Of a stretch of 64,000 nt of DNA, positions 32,376 to 44,388 are shown piece after piece (positions within the stretch are counted from its first letter, which is position 1; each line of letters opens with the position of its first letter). The notes beneath the pieces are model-generated. The model did not search any database. It had not been told where the DNA came from and saw nothing but the letters and a program-made list of their open reading frames with translations. Both the position numbers and the translations under genes were made by a program. The stretch comes from Phanerochaete sordida (taxonomy: Eukaryota; Basidiomycota; Agaricomycetes; Polyporales; Phanerochaetaceae). Location: assembly GCA_019973155.2 (NCBI GenBank), contig BPQB01000016.1, positions 248,001 through 312,000 of the forward strand, given 5' to 3'.

Positions 32376-35300
32376 TCACGGCAAGAACCCGCTCGTCCGC
32401 CAGTACTCCACCCACGCCTTCGCATGCGCGTCGCCAACAGCGGGGGCCTCCCGCAGCGCCGCGCTGCACTCCTGCATCTTCCCCGTCGCGAACACCGGCA
32501 GCCCGCCCGCCTCCAGCGCGTGCCCCTCCGCCGCCGCGGCGCGCTGCTCGCCTGCCGCGAGCTCGCGGAAGAACGCCAGGAGCTTCAGCGCGGGCTATGA
32601 CCCGTCATCAGCGGTGCGTCTGGCAGAAGATAGGGGCGCTGCTCACGTAGCGGTCCATGTTCACGCTCGTCGCGGGCAGCGCCTCGACGCGCGCGAGCCA
32701 CGCGGCGTACGGCAGCACGGGCAGCGCGTGCTTCCCGAGCGCGGCGTTCAGGCCCGTCACGACCGCGGCCCACGGCGCGGGGCGCGGGTGCACGAGGTTC
32801 AGCAGCGGCGGCAGCGCGCGCGCCGCGAGCACGAGGTCGACGTACGTGCGCGCGACGGTGTCCGCGGGCACCCACGAGACCGTCTGCGGCGTCCCGTAAG
32901 TAGGATGTGCCCGGAGGAAGGGGGAGAACGCACCCCGGTGAGCGCGGGGAGCGCCCCGAGGTTGATGCTCGTCTTGACGAGGATCGGGAACCACTCGTGC
33001 GCCTGCCACGCGCCCGTGCCCGCGGGCCCGCAGACCTGGCCGAGGCGCACGGCGCTGCACTCCAGGCCGCGCTCCGCCGCGCGGGACAGGATCTGCGGGT
33101 GTGTCAGGCCCCGGCCGGCGTGCGCACCGAGCGAGACGCACCTGCTCGACGGCGTACTTCGACCCGCCGTACCCGCCGATCGCAGCGACCCGCGGGTCGG
33201 CCAGCGCCTCCTCAGGCACGGGCCCCCGGGCGACGTCCCAGCGGTACGCGGCGGAGACGGACGACGTGAAGAGGAGGCGCGCCGGGCGCGCGCGCGCGGC
33301 GCAGAAGTCGACGAGCGCGCGCGTGCCCGCGACCTGGCCCTCGAACGCGGCGAGCGAGTGGTTGAAGTCGACCTTCCACGCGTTGTGTATCACGTGCGTG
33401 ACGTTCTCCGCTAGCTGCGGACGCACACCACATCAGCCGCGATTCGCCAGCAGAATCCGCGCCACGCACCTCGCCGAACACCTTCTCCTTCAGCCCGAAG
33501 CGCGCCGCGCCCAGGTCGCCGGACAGCTGCACGAGCTTCGCGTGCTCGAGCAGCCACAGGTCGAGCCCGCGCTCCGCGAACGCGGCCTGCTGGCGGTCGT
33601 ACGCGACGTGCGCGGGGCGGTTCAGCGTGTACACGCGTGCGACGCGCGCATCGCTCAGCAGCGCCGCGAGCACGTGCGCGCCGACCGCGCCCGTCGCGCC
33701 CGTGAGGAGCACGGCGACGGGCGCGCGGGGTGCTGCCGCCGCGGGGGGCGGGGCGCGCGGGAGGGCGCGCGCGTAGCGCTCGACGAGCGCGGCGATGGAG
33801 AGCGCGGCGCGCGGGCCCGCGCGCACGTCGCCGCCGACGAGGATGCCGGTGGCGAGCGCGAGGTCGTGCAGCGTCGGGTGCTCGAAGACGAAGTTCTGCG
33901 GGACGTGCCGCGCGCAGGGCGCGGTGCGCGCGTCGCTGCGCAGCGCGCCGATGATGCGGTTGCGCAGGAAGGTCGCGTAGAGGCTGGCGGTGTATCAGCG
34001 GGGGAGCGTGCGAGTGCGGGAGCGGGCGGACCTGTCGAAGCCCTGGTCGAAGAGGTCCTTGTCCGGACGGATGGACGCGCGGCTCGTCAGCGCGCACGCG
34101 TGGCGCTGCAGCCACGCCTGCACGTCCGGCACGTTCCACGAGCACGGCGGCGGGATGTGCTCAGAGCTCGCGCTGTTCTCGACGGTCTCGTACCTGTGCG
34201 ACGTCCATCAGTGCCACGCGATGCATATCGAGCACCGACTCACAGATCGTTGATCTCCTTCTCGTACAGCGCCAGCGCCTGCTTCCGCACGATCGTACCC
34301 TTCGCCGCGCGCGGGAGCGGCCTCGCCGAATCAGTAACAATAATCATCTCCTTGAAAATCTTCGCGAACGCAGGCGCGGCGCGGTTCGCCTCCTCGACGG
34401 CCGGCCTGTCCCTCATCAGCCACACCACCACCCCACACCGCAAAGACGCCGCACCAGATCTGGTTCCGGAACGCCGCCAACGCGGCCGCATCGCGCGCGT
34501 CCACAGCACAGCCCTCCGCGGGCTCGACGAGGACACCGCACTGGTCGCGCGCGCGCCCGAACATGAGCGCGCCGCGCGCGCGCGGCGACGCGCCGATGGC
34601 GCCCTCCTGCGGCACCGGCACGACCTTCTCGCCCGACGCGAGCACGAGCACGTCGTCCTTGCGCCCGGTGCTGCGCGTGCGTCAACGCGGTGTGCATGCG
34701 GGGTGGGAGGGGGAAGGGGAGGGGAGGGGGAGGGGAAGGGAGACGTACATGCGCCAGAGCCCCGGCTTCGACGGGTGCGGCACCCAGAGGTCGCTCGTCG
34801 CGTACCCGCGCGCATCCTCGAGGTTCTCGACGTTCGGGCGGTGCGTGTCGCACGTCTAGCACCCCATCAGCACCCGCACCCCCACCTTGACCCCACCAGC
34901 ACGAGCGCACGCACCAGGAACTGCAGCTCGAACGCGCCGTCGCCCTCGGGCACCCAGCGGGGGCGCACGCGCTCCGTGAAGACGAGCCACTCCCAGTCCG
35001 CGCGCGTCTTCGCGTGCGGCGCGTCGGCGATGTCGAAGACGCGCGTGTGCGGCCCGAACTCGGTGCCGCCGTACCACGGGTAGAGCGGGACGCCCGCCCC
35101 GACGAGCGCGGTGCCGGTGGTTGAGGCGAGGGGGCCGCCGGCGAAGGCCTGTGGGGGGTGAGTGCGGGGCGCGGGAGGGGAGGGGAGGGCGTACGACGAT
35201 CTTGAGCGTCTTGAGGTATGTGATGTCGGCGTCTGACTTCGCCCAGGCCTTGACGAGACGTCAAAATCAAAACTCGTCGGATAAGAATAAGGCTTGCCTC

Positions 35301-36311
35301 GACGAACGTTGGCACCGTCGGGATACCCGTGCACCCCGCGGCTATGGCCGCCTCGAGCGTGTTGCGCGGGGTCGGCACGACGGGCGACGCGGGCGCCTTG
35401 GGCGCGAAGAGCCCCACGGGCAGCCCGCTCACGAGCGGCGAGTAGAGCTGGATGTAGATACCCATCGCGTGGAAGCTCGGCAGCGCCATGGCGCCCCACG
35501 TGACGCCATGGGCGGCAGAGTCGACGATGATCGCTGCGCACACCGTCAGCGGAGCCACGCGGAGCGAGCAGGAGGGACGCACAGGCGTTGCACGTGTGCA
35601 GCATGTCCGCGTTGCGCTGCGGCACCGGCTTCGGGAAGCCCGTCGAGCCGGACGAGTGCAGGTAGAACACGGTGTCGTCGGGCGAGAAGGGCGCCGCGGC
35701 GCGCGGGTACGGCGCGACCGCGCTCGACTCTGCGGCGCGGCGCGTCGGGAAGACCGCGTCGAGCGCGGGCAGCGCGTCGATCTGGAGCTTGTAGTCCTTG
35801 ACCTCGCCCGCGAGCTCGCTCTGGACGCCCTGCAGCAGCTCGTGCAGGCCGGCCTGGTCTGGCTGGCTGATGATGCGGTGGCAGGACGTGCGCTTGAGCA
35901 TGTTCGCCACTGCGGGCGCAGAGTTGCGCGGGGACATCGGGAAGGCCTGGGAGGTGCATGTATGCGCTCAATATGGTCCGCATTCCGTGGTTGGAGAGTC
36001 CCACGCACCTTGAGCCCTGCGCGTATCATCCCCGCCAGCAGTGCAAGATACAGCACCGAGTCGCAGTTCACGAGGACTGCGACGACCTCGTCGTCGGGGC
36101 CCGCTCGGTCAGGCCGCAGCGCATGCGCGATGCGGTGGGTTGCGCGCGCGAACTCGGCGAAGGTGACGGTTTCTACGGGCAGCTCTGGGCCTGCAGACAG
36201 CAAGGCCCACGGCCTTTCGGGATTGTGCTCCGCATGAAAGTCGACAAAGCCTGGAAGGACAGGGAGCGAGCCGTCGAGTGGTGGTCGCACAGACATGCTT
36301 TCGGGGGACAT
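32376..36311 (-). CDS. Adenylate-forming reductase (NRPS-like, A-T-R), copy 2
   Basis: Same enzyme type as 13294-17248, with exon borders at matching places. The start at 36311 (MSPESMSVRPPLDGSLP) gives an N-terminus of the same length as copy 1; the ATG at 36296 is possible. Adenylation motifs: SSGSTGFPKPVPQ, YGGTEFG, RGYATSDLWVPHPSKPGLW. The carrier site DQGFDS is split by an intron exactly before the Ser, and restores DSLYATFLRN. Reductase: TGATGAVGAH for NAD(P)H and YGGSK for the catalytic Tyr-Lys pair. It ends WVEYWRTSGFLP and a TGA at 32378-32376. All domains look intact, about 1050 residues. Third positions are far richer in G and C than in copy 1, visible as runs of GCG, CGC and GTG codons, so the two have drifted apart or differ in expression. 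Confidence 0.92.
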
Positions 36312-37332
36312 TGGCGGCGACGTCGTGTGACAGCGCGAGTAGTATAGGCCCCAGGCATGCACAGCTCCGAGTGGGCTGATAAGCCGCGAGCAGTGGCAGC
36401 ATGGCTGGAAGCACGATATCGAGGATGTCGCAGTGTTTCATTCGTCCGACGGAGGCCTGTGCGACGCAGGAGGCCGGCGGACGCATCAGCGGGGGTGCCT
36501 ACGACATGTCGCAGGAGCCCTCGGCAAGCACACGGAGCCAGGGAGCCCTCGACCGACCCTCGCGCGTTTCGAAGGGTGTGAGACCGAAGCGGTGCGAAGG
36601 CAGGCCTGGGCGGCTACTGTGCGGCCGCCGCCTGCAGCCCTGTCCGCGGCCGCCGCCGGCATGTCCCGACGCCTTCGTGGCGTCGCTGCCCGTGCCTGGG
36701 CCCGGCCTTGGCAGTTTACGCCCACCACCACGCCCCCGACGACGTCGAGCGCGACGTCCTTGACGTCCTTCCGCTGGTGGGAAGTGCGCTGAGCCTAGGT
36801 TCATGCGAAGCCCCGCTCGGAGGGTTCAGTGATGTCCGCAGGAGAATTTCGTGATCTTGGGGTGCTGCTCGTGCGCTGACGGCAGCCTCTGACAGGTCCC
36901 TCGTAGAACCCAGGGATTCCGCGGTATCATGCGCCAGATGGAAGCCTCGTAGCAAGCTGGACACAGCGAGAATGGAAACGGAGGCGCGGCGGGCTGGATG
37001 CTCGCGATGTCTGTATGATGGATGATCCCCCCAGCGATCACGGGGGCCACCATGGTTTCCATGGCTGGGCTGCGACAGACGAGGCGCAGACTCTGGGCCA
37101 TGCGCTGCGGAAGGCCTCTGCACGTCTCACATCACAATTTACGACGGCGCAGTGCGCCCAAGCGCGTCCAGGCCGCACTTCGGCGCAGGACTGCACCATC
37201 GAGACAGCCGCACAGCCGTGCATCTCGCCAAGAGGCCCGTCGCCGCCGTCGGCCGCGTTCGTCTCAAACAGCGCTTTTATTAGAGTACAGCATCGGGTGT
37301 GGTATATGTGGGCACCAATGAGAGACCGCCTC
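36312..37332. other. Intergenic, no gene recognised
   Basis: About 1 kb between the start of the second reductase and the stop of the membrane protein. A TATA-like CTATACT (complement of 36337-36343) may serve the reductase. Open frames are Arg/Pro-rich by-products of GC content. Confidence 0.5.
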
Positions 37333-39158
37333 CTACACGTCGCTCCCGGTGCGCCGCAGCGCGAACGCGAACGCCGCGGGGTCCTTCGCGGGCTCGGGGG
37401 CACCGTGCGCGTCCGCGTCCTGTGCATCAGCACGCTGCACCGCGATACGAAAGAAGGGAAGCCGTGAGCACATGCACGCGGGAACGCGGGGAGGGCACGC
37501 ACGTCAAAGTCCGTCACGGTCACCGTCTCCTTGAACACGTCGACGCGCACCGCCTCGGACGCGAGCCCGCGCGTCGTGCGCCGCGACATGCGGATGTCGA
37601 GCGGGCCCGAGCCGCTCGTGTCGTGCTGCGCGGACGCGGACGCGTTGCGGATGTTGTTCCGCGCGTTCAGCCTGCCGCGCCGCAAGTCAGCGTGCACCCA
37701 CTGCCGCTTAGTGTGCGCCGGGGGACTCACATTGCCAGCATCGAGTTTGCGTAGACTGCGGGGCGGGTGAGCGGTGCGCGGAGAGGAAGGGGGCGTGGGG
37801 ACGCACGTTTGCTCACGATCTCGACCATGCCCGCCCAGAGCAGGCTCGTCGTGACGAGGTTGTACTGCCGCACGCTCAGCGCCCTTCGCCTGCCACCCCC
37901 TGCTGCGACTCACCGTGAACAGAATCGCCATCGAGAATATCCTGCCGAACATCATCAGGTCCCGCCAGAGGCGCACAACACAAAATAGGGGAGCGCACGC
38001 ACATAGTAAGCGCGCCGGTGTTGAGCGCAAAGTGCAGGAGGCGGTCGACGACGTGGCGCGTGCGCGGGAAGGACGTGCGGCTGCGCCAGAGGAAGTACGA
38101 GAGCAGGCCCGTCGTGACGAGGTCGACGAAGCCGCCGCAGCTGAGCGCGACGTTCAGCGTGAGCTGCCGCGCGCGCGGGATCAGCGGCGGAGTGTGCGCG
38201 GTGGTGGCGGCACGCACCTGTGGGCCGCGTTCCTCGCGGAAGGCCGTCCACGTTTTGTACGAGACGCTAGGGGCGGTTGGCATGCGGCTGAGGGCGCGGG
38301 TGGGGGACGTACAGGAATCCTGCGGCCACTGCGTTCCCATGTCAGTGGTACGTGGTCGTGAATGATCTCGCATACTTGCCGTAGCCAAGGACGACGCGCG
38401 CGAGCAGCGCCAGCGCCTGGGGGAGACCGGTGAGCATACGGAGCCGCGCCTGGCCCTCGGCGACATACCGGGATAGATGCGACGAGGAAGTTCCGCTTGC
38501 TCACTGTCCAAATGTTTTGAGCCCGCGTCGGCGCCGTGGTACAATGCACTCACGTTTCCAGATGCGATAAATATAGAACCTGGGGTGGCCGTTGAGCTTC
38601 GTGCACGCTCAGTGGATCTATGTAACGCACGCTTGGGTCAAGGAGACGATGATGATCTCGAGGAACACCGTAGCCTGCAGATTTTGTGGGAGTTGAGGTC
38701 AGTCGCCGCCCTTCGGACACAACAAATGAGGGTATATGCGTACCACCGCGCTCCTACAGGGACGCTGTTCAGGATCCCGGGCATTACATTCCTATGGTCC
38801 ACTCACCAGACAATCACCTCGACTTCATTCGCATCGCCGAAATGGTTGATAAAATACGTATAGAGCATGCAGATGCAGAACGTGGTGTGCAGCGCTTCCA
38901 GGATCCTACATGTCAATCAGCTATCTAGCCACAGGAATATCGCTGTAGCCACACACCACAGCGCCAACACAAAGTTCCGCACAAAGCGCGAGTCCTTCTC
39001 GTACGTGTTCCAGTAGAAGTAGACCTGCGCCGTGAAGATACCAAACAGACTGGGCAGCCCGTCAGCCGCGGCACACGACGCGCGCGCGCGCCCACGCACA
39101 TGAGCGCGAAGCACACGAGCACCAGCAGCGGGCCCATGAGCAGCTCGAAGGATGCCAT
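37333..39158 (-). CDS. DUF6534-type seven-helix membrane protein
   Basis: About nine exons. Exon 1 (from 39158) encodes a hydrophobic helix MASFELLMGPLLVLVCFAL, exon 2 FGIFTAQVYFYWNTYEKDSR and the next helix, exon 3 LHTTFCICMLYTYFINHFGD, then FLEIIIVSLTQAFYIYRIW, KRNFLVASIP, and LTLNVALSCGGFVDLVTTGL with a basic cytosolic loop WRSRTSFPRTRHVVDRLL. After the last helices comes MLAMLNARNNIRNAS, the usual signature at the end of the domain, and a hydrophilic tail ending LRRTGSDV. This architecture belongs to a very large Agaricomycete family of unknown role, sometimes compared with receptors. A short exon near 38790 (NVMPGILNSVP) is needed to keep frame and is the least certain part. Confidence 0.8.
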
Positions 39159-39183
39159 CGCGGGGCTAGCCTAGACGAGCGTT

Positions 39184-39197
39184 GGGGGGGGGGGGGG
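39184..39197 (+). repeat. Homopolymer of 14 G
   Basis: A 14-base G run about 25 bases upstream of the start of the membrane-protein gene (poly-C on the coding strand), followed by CGG. Confidence 0.9.
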
Positions 39198-40636
39198 CGG
39201 ATATGGTACAAGGGGTGGCGGGGCGCGTCGCGGCTCGCGGCTCGCCCTAATAAACGGCTCGCACGCCGCGCCGCGTGCCACGCGCCGCGCGATGGCGACG
39301 CGGGATCACTCCGGGGTGCGTGATCCAGTGTGGGCGATCCAGTGTGGGTGGCGATTGCCGCGCCGCGGGGGCGTGCGCGCGGCGGCGCTGGCTGAACCGT
39401 GGCGGAGTGCTATAGGATGTGCCGGCAGGGGCCCGGAGGCTGCCCGAGCCGGGGGCCCTTGGGCGTCGAGAACTGACGAGAAGGAGCAGCGCACCGCACA
39501 CGACGTGCGTTCGCTGATGCCGCGCGTCGTCGTTGACGGGGGTGATGGAGGTGAGATGGGGAAGCTGATGAGCAGAGAGATGCACGGGCGTCGAGACTCC
39601 TGTCTGCACAGCTGTCCACGCGCAATGTGGTGTGATGCGTACACGCAACGGCCGTCTGACAGGTTCTGACAGGCCGTGCGAAAGGACATGGTGGCTCCCG
39701 GAGGGCGTGCGCGACGCTTGCGAATACAATGTCCCGCGCACGCACGGCCGCCAAGGCGACCCAGCGGAGGGCTGGCTGTCTGGTGGTGCGCCGCGGGAGG
39801 CCTGGATACAATCTATCAGCAAAACTTCGCGAAAGGCTCAACGTTGTCGGTGCACCAGCAAGCCGCGAATGGTGCATCCACACCTTGTCAAGAATTACCC
39901 TGCCGCAAATGGGCGCCTGCCGAGCAGACGGTGGCTCGCGCGACCGTCGGGGTATACAGTACACGCGGGCTCAGATCGCCTCAGAAGGCCCTGACGACCT
40001 GGGGCGACCCGAGAAGACAGGGCATGCCAGAAGGCACGCAGGTTGCGGACGATGGCGCGCGTTGCCGAGGAGTGAGAAGCGTTGCTTACCGCATGCTGCA
40101 GAGCTTCCTCGCCACGAGATGCGTCCCGCATCGCGTGAGATCACGTTCAAGCCTTCGAGTCCTGATCTGCTGAGATGTTGGATAGATTAGATAGCGAGCT
40201 TCCGAGCCTACTCACCGAGATCTGCGCAGCGGCAGACTGTGAAATGAGGGTTCTGGACAACTTGAACGCAGCCGCAAGGATGGCTTCGTTACCGGACGGT
40301 CCTTGGCCCTGTTAACGGCTTGATTACCCACAAATTGGTCGCGAGAGCAGTTTACACTCATACCCCAGGGTAGCATAGGCTACGCCGAGCATGGGCGATG
40401 TGGGTCGTTACGACCTGATGGTCGTTCACGCCAACCTTGCACCGGGAGCGCCATTGGGCGTCTGGCCAAAGTCCGAAGACGGGGCGGGAAGATTACACTA
40501 TTAGCGTATGTCGCTAAAATGTCCGGCCCTTCCTACTACGAGCTTGACGTCTCGTAGGATTTCTACGTAGTAGGAGACTCGAGAGTCGAGAGTGGCAAAA
40601 AATTGCCGGAGAGACAGCGCAAAAAGTACAAGTACT
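39198..40636. other. Intergenic stretch, no supported gene
   Basis: About 1.4 kb. A short plus-strand frame from 40172 (MLDRLDSELPSLLTEICAAA, about 47 residues, stop at about 40315) looks mildly protein-like and could be a remnant. A GATCCAGTGTGGG direct repeat occurs near 39320-39350. Confidence 0.4.
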
Positions 40637-40739
40637 AGCCCACCGCGAGGGTCGAACTCGCAGCCTTCAGATAACACACTGGTGTTAAACACCCGCGCTC
40701 GTAAGAGTCTGACGCTCTATCCGATTGAGCTAGGCGGGC
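40637..40739 (-). tRNA. tRNA-Lys (anticodon CTT), with a different intron
   Basis: The mature part matches the tRNA-Lys at 25768-25872. The intron is 29 bases and differs in its middle (GTGTTTAACACC, self-complementary) from the shared intron of the other two copies. A TTTTT-containing run follows the 3' end. Confidence 0.95.
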
Positions 40740-41654
40740 GTTGTCTTTTTGCTCATAAGGGTGCTCATATCGGACTCTCCTCGGCGCGAGAAACCCCATG
40801 CAGCCTAGCCTTGCCACGTGGGTGCCACAAAGCCCGCGGCTATCTACGACATCTAATCTGACCCTTGCACAGGTGAGCAGCGTATTGGACGCTCTCACTT
40901 CTGCCAAGCAATCTGTCTGAACTGAAAACCGGGGAACCTGGAGTATTCAACCTATAGAGACTGGGATTAAAGGAAACTGCGATGTACATAATTCTCGCTC
41001 TAGAGAGCTGAAGAACTTGCGGATTTATTTGTAGAGGTGAGCGGTTGTGCTGCTTGCCTCGAAATCAAAGAAAGTCAGCGACGGGAGTGTAGTCGGAAAA
41101 TGTGTGCGGGTCACTGGGGTCCTCTCGCCTAGCCTGTCAAGCCCTTTTTGACCTACTGGCGAAGGCACGCTTGGCATCATGGCACTCATCACGTCGTGGC
41201 TACCTCCTCGCGTTACGAGTTCCCATCGAAAAAAGGGCTGGCGGTAACATAAAGACAAGATTCAAACGAGATACGAGTTTGATTGGCTAGGATCCAGGGT
41301 CGCGCGTCGCTGCGGACTTTGCCCCGCTGCACAGGAGATCAGTGCGGCGAGGGCTGGAGATTTGTCAGGTCGCACTGTGGTGACAGCGCGTTGCATGATT
41401 GCGTCCCAATAAGCACAAGCAGGCAGCCTATCAGAGACCAGAGGTCAATGCATGTTCGGGCAACTTCACCGTCTCCTGTACGCGGAAGGTGCGGAGGTGT
41501 GGAAAACCCACGCAATTCTGCTGAGTCAAGCGCTCACGTCATCGTGATTACGCCGAGGGACCTGCTTATGCGTGCGAGGCTAGCAGGGTCTATAAAACTC
41601 TTGGTGGGAAGCCATGGAGGCAGCATTCTCAGGCCATCCACACTCGCAGCGACC
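40740..41654. other. Intergenic and promoter region of the FSP1-like gene
   Basis: About 915 bases with no coding frame supported. The TATA box at 41591 marks the right end. Confidence 0.5.
41591..41597 (+). promoter_or_regulatory. TATA box of the FSP1-like gene
   Basis: TATAAAA, 64 bases before the start codon. Confidence 0.6.
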
Positions 41655-42952
41655 ATGTCGAAGAAGACCGACGAGCAGAAGAAGAACATCGTCGTCGTCG
41701 GGGGAGGCTACGCCGGCATCCACGTCGTGCAATACCTCACCAAGCAGCTCGACCACGCCAAGTACAACCTCATCCTCCTCAGCCCGCGCCCCTACTACCT
41801 GCACCTTATCGCCGCGCTGCGCATGCTCGTCTCGGCCGAGGGCAAGCTCGAGGAGCGCGCGCTCGTCCCGTTCGACCGCCTCCAGGGCGTGACCTACGTC
41901 CAGGGCTCGCTCAAGGAGATTGAGGAGACCGCGCCCGGCAAGGGCGGATCCCTGCACCTCGCGAACGGCGACACCCTCCCGTACGCCGTCCTCGTCCTCG
42001 CCACGGGCTCCAAGTGGCCGGGTATCCTCGACTTCCCCGAGTCCGAAGAGGGCGTCACCGAGCACGTCGCGCTCTGGCGCCGCCGCTTCGCGCAGGCTGC
42101 AGGCAAGCACATCGTTATCGCCGGAGGTGGCGCAGTGGGAATCGGTGCGCGCTGCGGTCTGCCCATCAAAGCCTACCACTGACGCACTCCCAGAGCTCGC
42201 GGGCGAGATCCTCGACGCGTACCCGGTGCGTCCGACGCGTTTTCCCGCGCGCGGCGCGTGACTGACCCGCGCCTCCAGTCCACCAAGGTCACGATCGTGC
42301 ACAGCGGCACGCGCCTGCTCAACGACGTGTACCCCGACAAGTTCCGCAAGGCGATGGAGGACAAGGTCCGCGGGCGCGGCGTCGAGCTGCTCGACCAGGA
42401 CTACGTCGACGTCTTCCCCGCGCCGGCCGACCCGCTCGTGCCCGCGGACGTCCCGACGCGCGCGGGCAAGACGCTCAAGGACGTCGCGCTCGTCGTGCCC
42501 GCGTTCGGCGCGCGCCCGAACGCCGCCGTCGCGCACACGCTCGGCGCGGGCGTGCTCACCGACGCGGGCTTCGTGAAGGTGCAGCCGACGCTCGAGGTGC
42601 CGGGGCACCCGGGCGTGTTCGCTGCGGGCGACATCCTCGACTGGGCGGAGCAGAAGCAGGCGGGGAAGGCGATGGGGCACGCGAGCGTCGTGACCGCGAA
42701 CGTGCTCGCGTTCCTCGCGGGCCGCCCGCAGAAGAAGCTGTACAAGAACCCGATCGAGATGATCATCGTGCCTGTTGGTCGGGTGAGTCGCGTGTGTGCT
42801 TTCGTTGAGGGGCGCTGCTGACCTGTGGGCAGACTATCGGCGGCGGCTATGTTGATATCCTCTGGGGTATCACGGTGGGCAACTGGCTCAGCAGCATCAT
42901 CAAGGGCAAGGACCTGCTCATTGGCATGGCGCGCGGCAAGCTCAACTACTGA
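41655..42952 (+). CDS. FAD-dependent NAD(P)H oxidoreductase, AIFM2/FSP1-like
   Basis: Exons 41655-42144, 42194-42225, 42279-42782 and 42833-42952 give 381 residues. Two Rossmann motifs stand out: NIVVVGGGYAGIHVVQYL for FAD near residue 10 and HIVIAGGGAVGIELAGEI for NAD(P)H near residue 155. An ATG-type motif (VLVLATGSKWP) and the FAD-contact GVFAAGDILDW near residue 300 complete a class I pyridine-nucleotide disulfide fold without redox Cys. The family reduces quinones with NAD(P)H; the animal member FSP1 protects membranes from lipid peroxidation. The human protein carries an N-terminal myristoyl Gly; here the start is MSKKTDEQ, so that anchor is absent. The C-terminus has a hydrophobic stretch (VDILWGITVGNWL). 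Confidence 0.92.
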
Positions 42953-43498
42953 TTCGTTTCGCGTTTAAAATCTGTCTTTCTCTCGGGTCTTTCTTGCATA
43001 TCCAGTATACCCCACGGACCCTGCTGCTACTGTACAGTCTGTAGATAATCTAACGCACGCCCGAAGTGTTATTTCAAAGTTTCGAACAATGTTCACACAG
43101 TCACTTCACACTGAGAACAACAATCTTCGTCGAACGAGTGAACAAGTGGTTATCCGAATAGGACTATTCGTAATGTCGTGGTGGAAGTCTCTGGGAAGAG
43201 TAAACGTTTGGGCCCAATCGCCTTCGCGGTGTTAGATTGCAGTGATATGACCTTGGTCTGGTCAAGAACGTAGCAAAGCGAAGCGTAGTCTCCTGCGCGT
43301 CGACCGAGCGACGCGTCGTTATTGCTATTGAGCTCTCAACTCGATCTTCGCGTGCGAGACCTGCTGTTTCTGATAAAGCGAGAAACCCTTGCATTCGCTA
43401 ATTGGATTGGGACAGATGAGATGGTACAAGTGGACAATGCTACAATTGGGTCGTGATCATCGTATGTGCATCGAGCCGGTGTATGTGGATGGACGCCG
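42953..43498. other. Intergenic, between convergent genes
   Basis: About 545 bases, presumed 3' regions of the oxidoreductase and MMS2. Nothing coding seen. Confidence 0.5.
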
Positions 43499-44092
43499 TT
43501 AGAAGAAGGTGCTGCCTTCTGGTGGCTGGGGAAGCTTGCGGTTGCTGAACGATGCCATCTCCCTGACTCGACATAAGTTACGACACAGGGCTCCACAAAT
43601 AGTGTACGCACTTTCGGATCTCTACAAGCACGGTCTCGATGCTGCTGTTCCTGTTCCAGTTCGCGAGGCACCCCAGCTTCGAGGGGTCCACCTTGCCGTC
43701 CACCTGGCTGACGAACGGCAGGTTCACGCGCGAGACAAACTGCACGCTTGGCGGGAGCTCCGGGTAGCTCTCGCCACAGGTGATCTTCAGGCTGTAGATG
43801 CGGTTCTCGTGCACGGTCTGCGGCGGAGTCAGCGCAGCGCAGGCAGGATGGAGACGATCGCGGGTGAGAACGTCTCGGGGGGCGCACGCACATGTCCAGG
43901 GCCGATGATGGTGCCGTTCCAGTGGCTCATCATGATATCGTCCGAGTCCTCGAGGCCGTACGAGCACGAGCCGTCGCCGATGCCCTTCTCGCCCTTCTCG
44001 AGCTCCTCGAGCAAGCGGAAGTTGCGCGGGACTGGCCGGCGCGGTCAGCGCTGCGCACGGCGGGTGTGCACGGCGGGCGCACCTTTGGCCAT
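43499..44092 (-). CDS. MMS2: Ubiquitin E2 variant Mms2/Uev1
   Basis: Catalytically inactive E2 partner of Ubc13; together they build Lys63-linked ubiquitin chains for post-replication repair and membrane traffic. Exons 44092-44083, 44031-43892, 43817-43612 and 43562-43499 give 139 residues, the family length. The first coding exon is only 10 bases (MAK plus one base). Sequence reads [58 protein letters not shown] and ends [12 protein letters not shown]. There is no active-site Cys in the usual E2 position, as expected for a variant. It is divergent from HSE1. Confidence 0.97.
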
Positions 44093-44388
44093 GGTCGTCG
44101 TGGGTGGTGGCAGTGGGAGGCCGTCAGACGCGGCGAGGAGAGCAATGAGAGACCGTGACGGTCACAACCACAGCGAGGGCTCGCGCGCGGGCGTCGCTAA
44201 CCCTACGCGTTCTGCCCGAGAGCGTCCCCGATATGGCAACTTTGCGTGCAACAATCCCGACTTGGGAGGCTCCTCCCCCGCATTTGATGGACTGCGTGAC
44301 GCGTCACGCCCCATTACCGCATCGCCTCGAGATCGCATCCCGCCCTGCGCAGTTTCCACTCCTGCAATTCGCCCTCATCTGTTTCACG
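44093..44388. promoter_or_regulatory. Shared divergent promoter of MMS2 and HSE1
   Basis: 296 bases separate the two start codons, so both promoters must lie here. I see no clear TATA box on either strand. Confidence 0.6.

Noticed and set aside
33101..35083. A 660-codon plus-strand frame
   Set aside because: It is antisense to the second adenylate-forming reductase and owes its length to GC-rich third positions of that gene.
13294..36311. A complete siderophore or secondary-metabolite cluster
   Set aside because: The two reductases lack condensation domains, there is no transporter, acyltransferase or ornithine oxygenase beside them, and most intervening genes are housekeeping.
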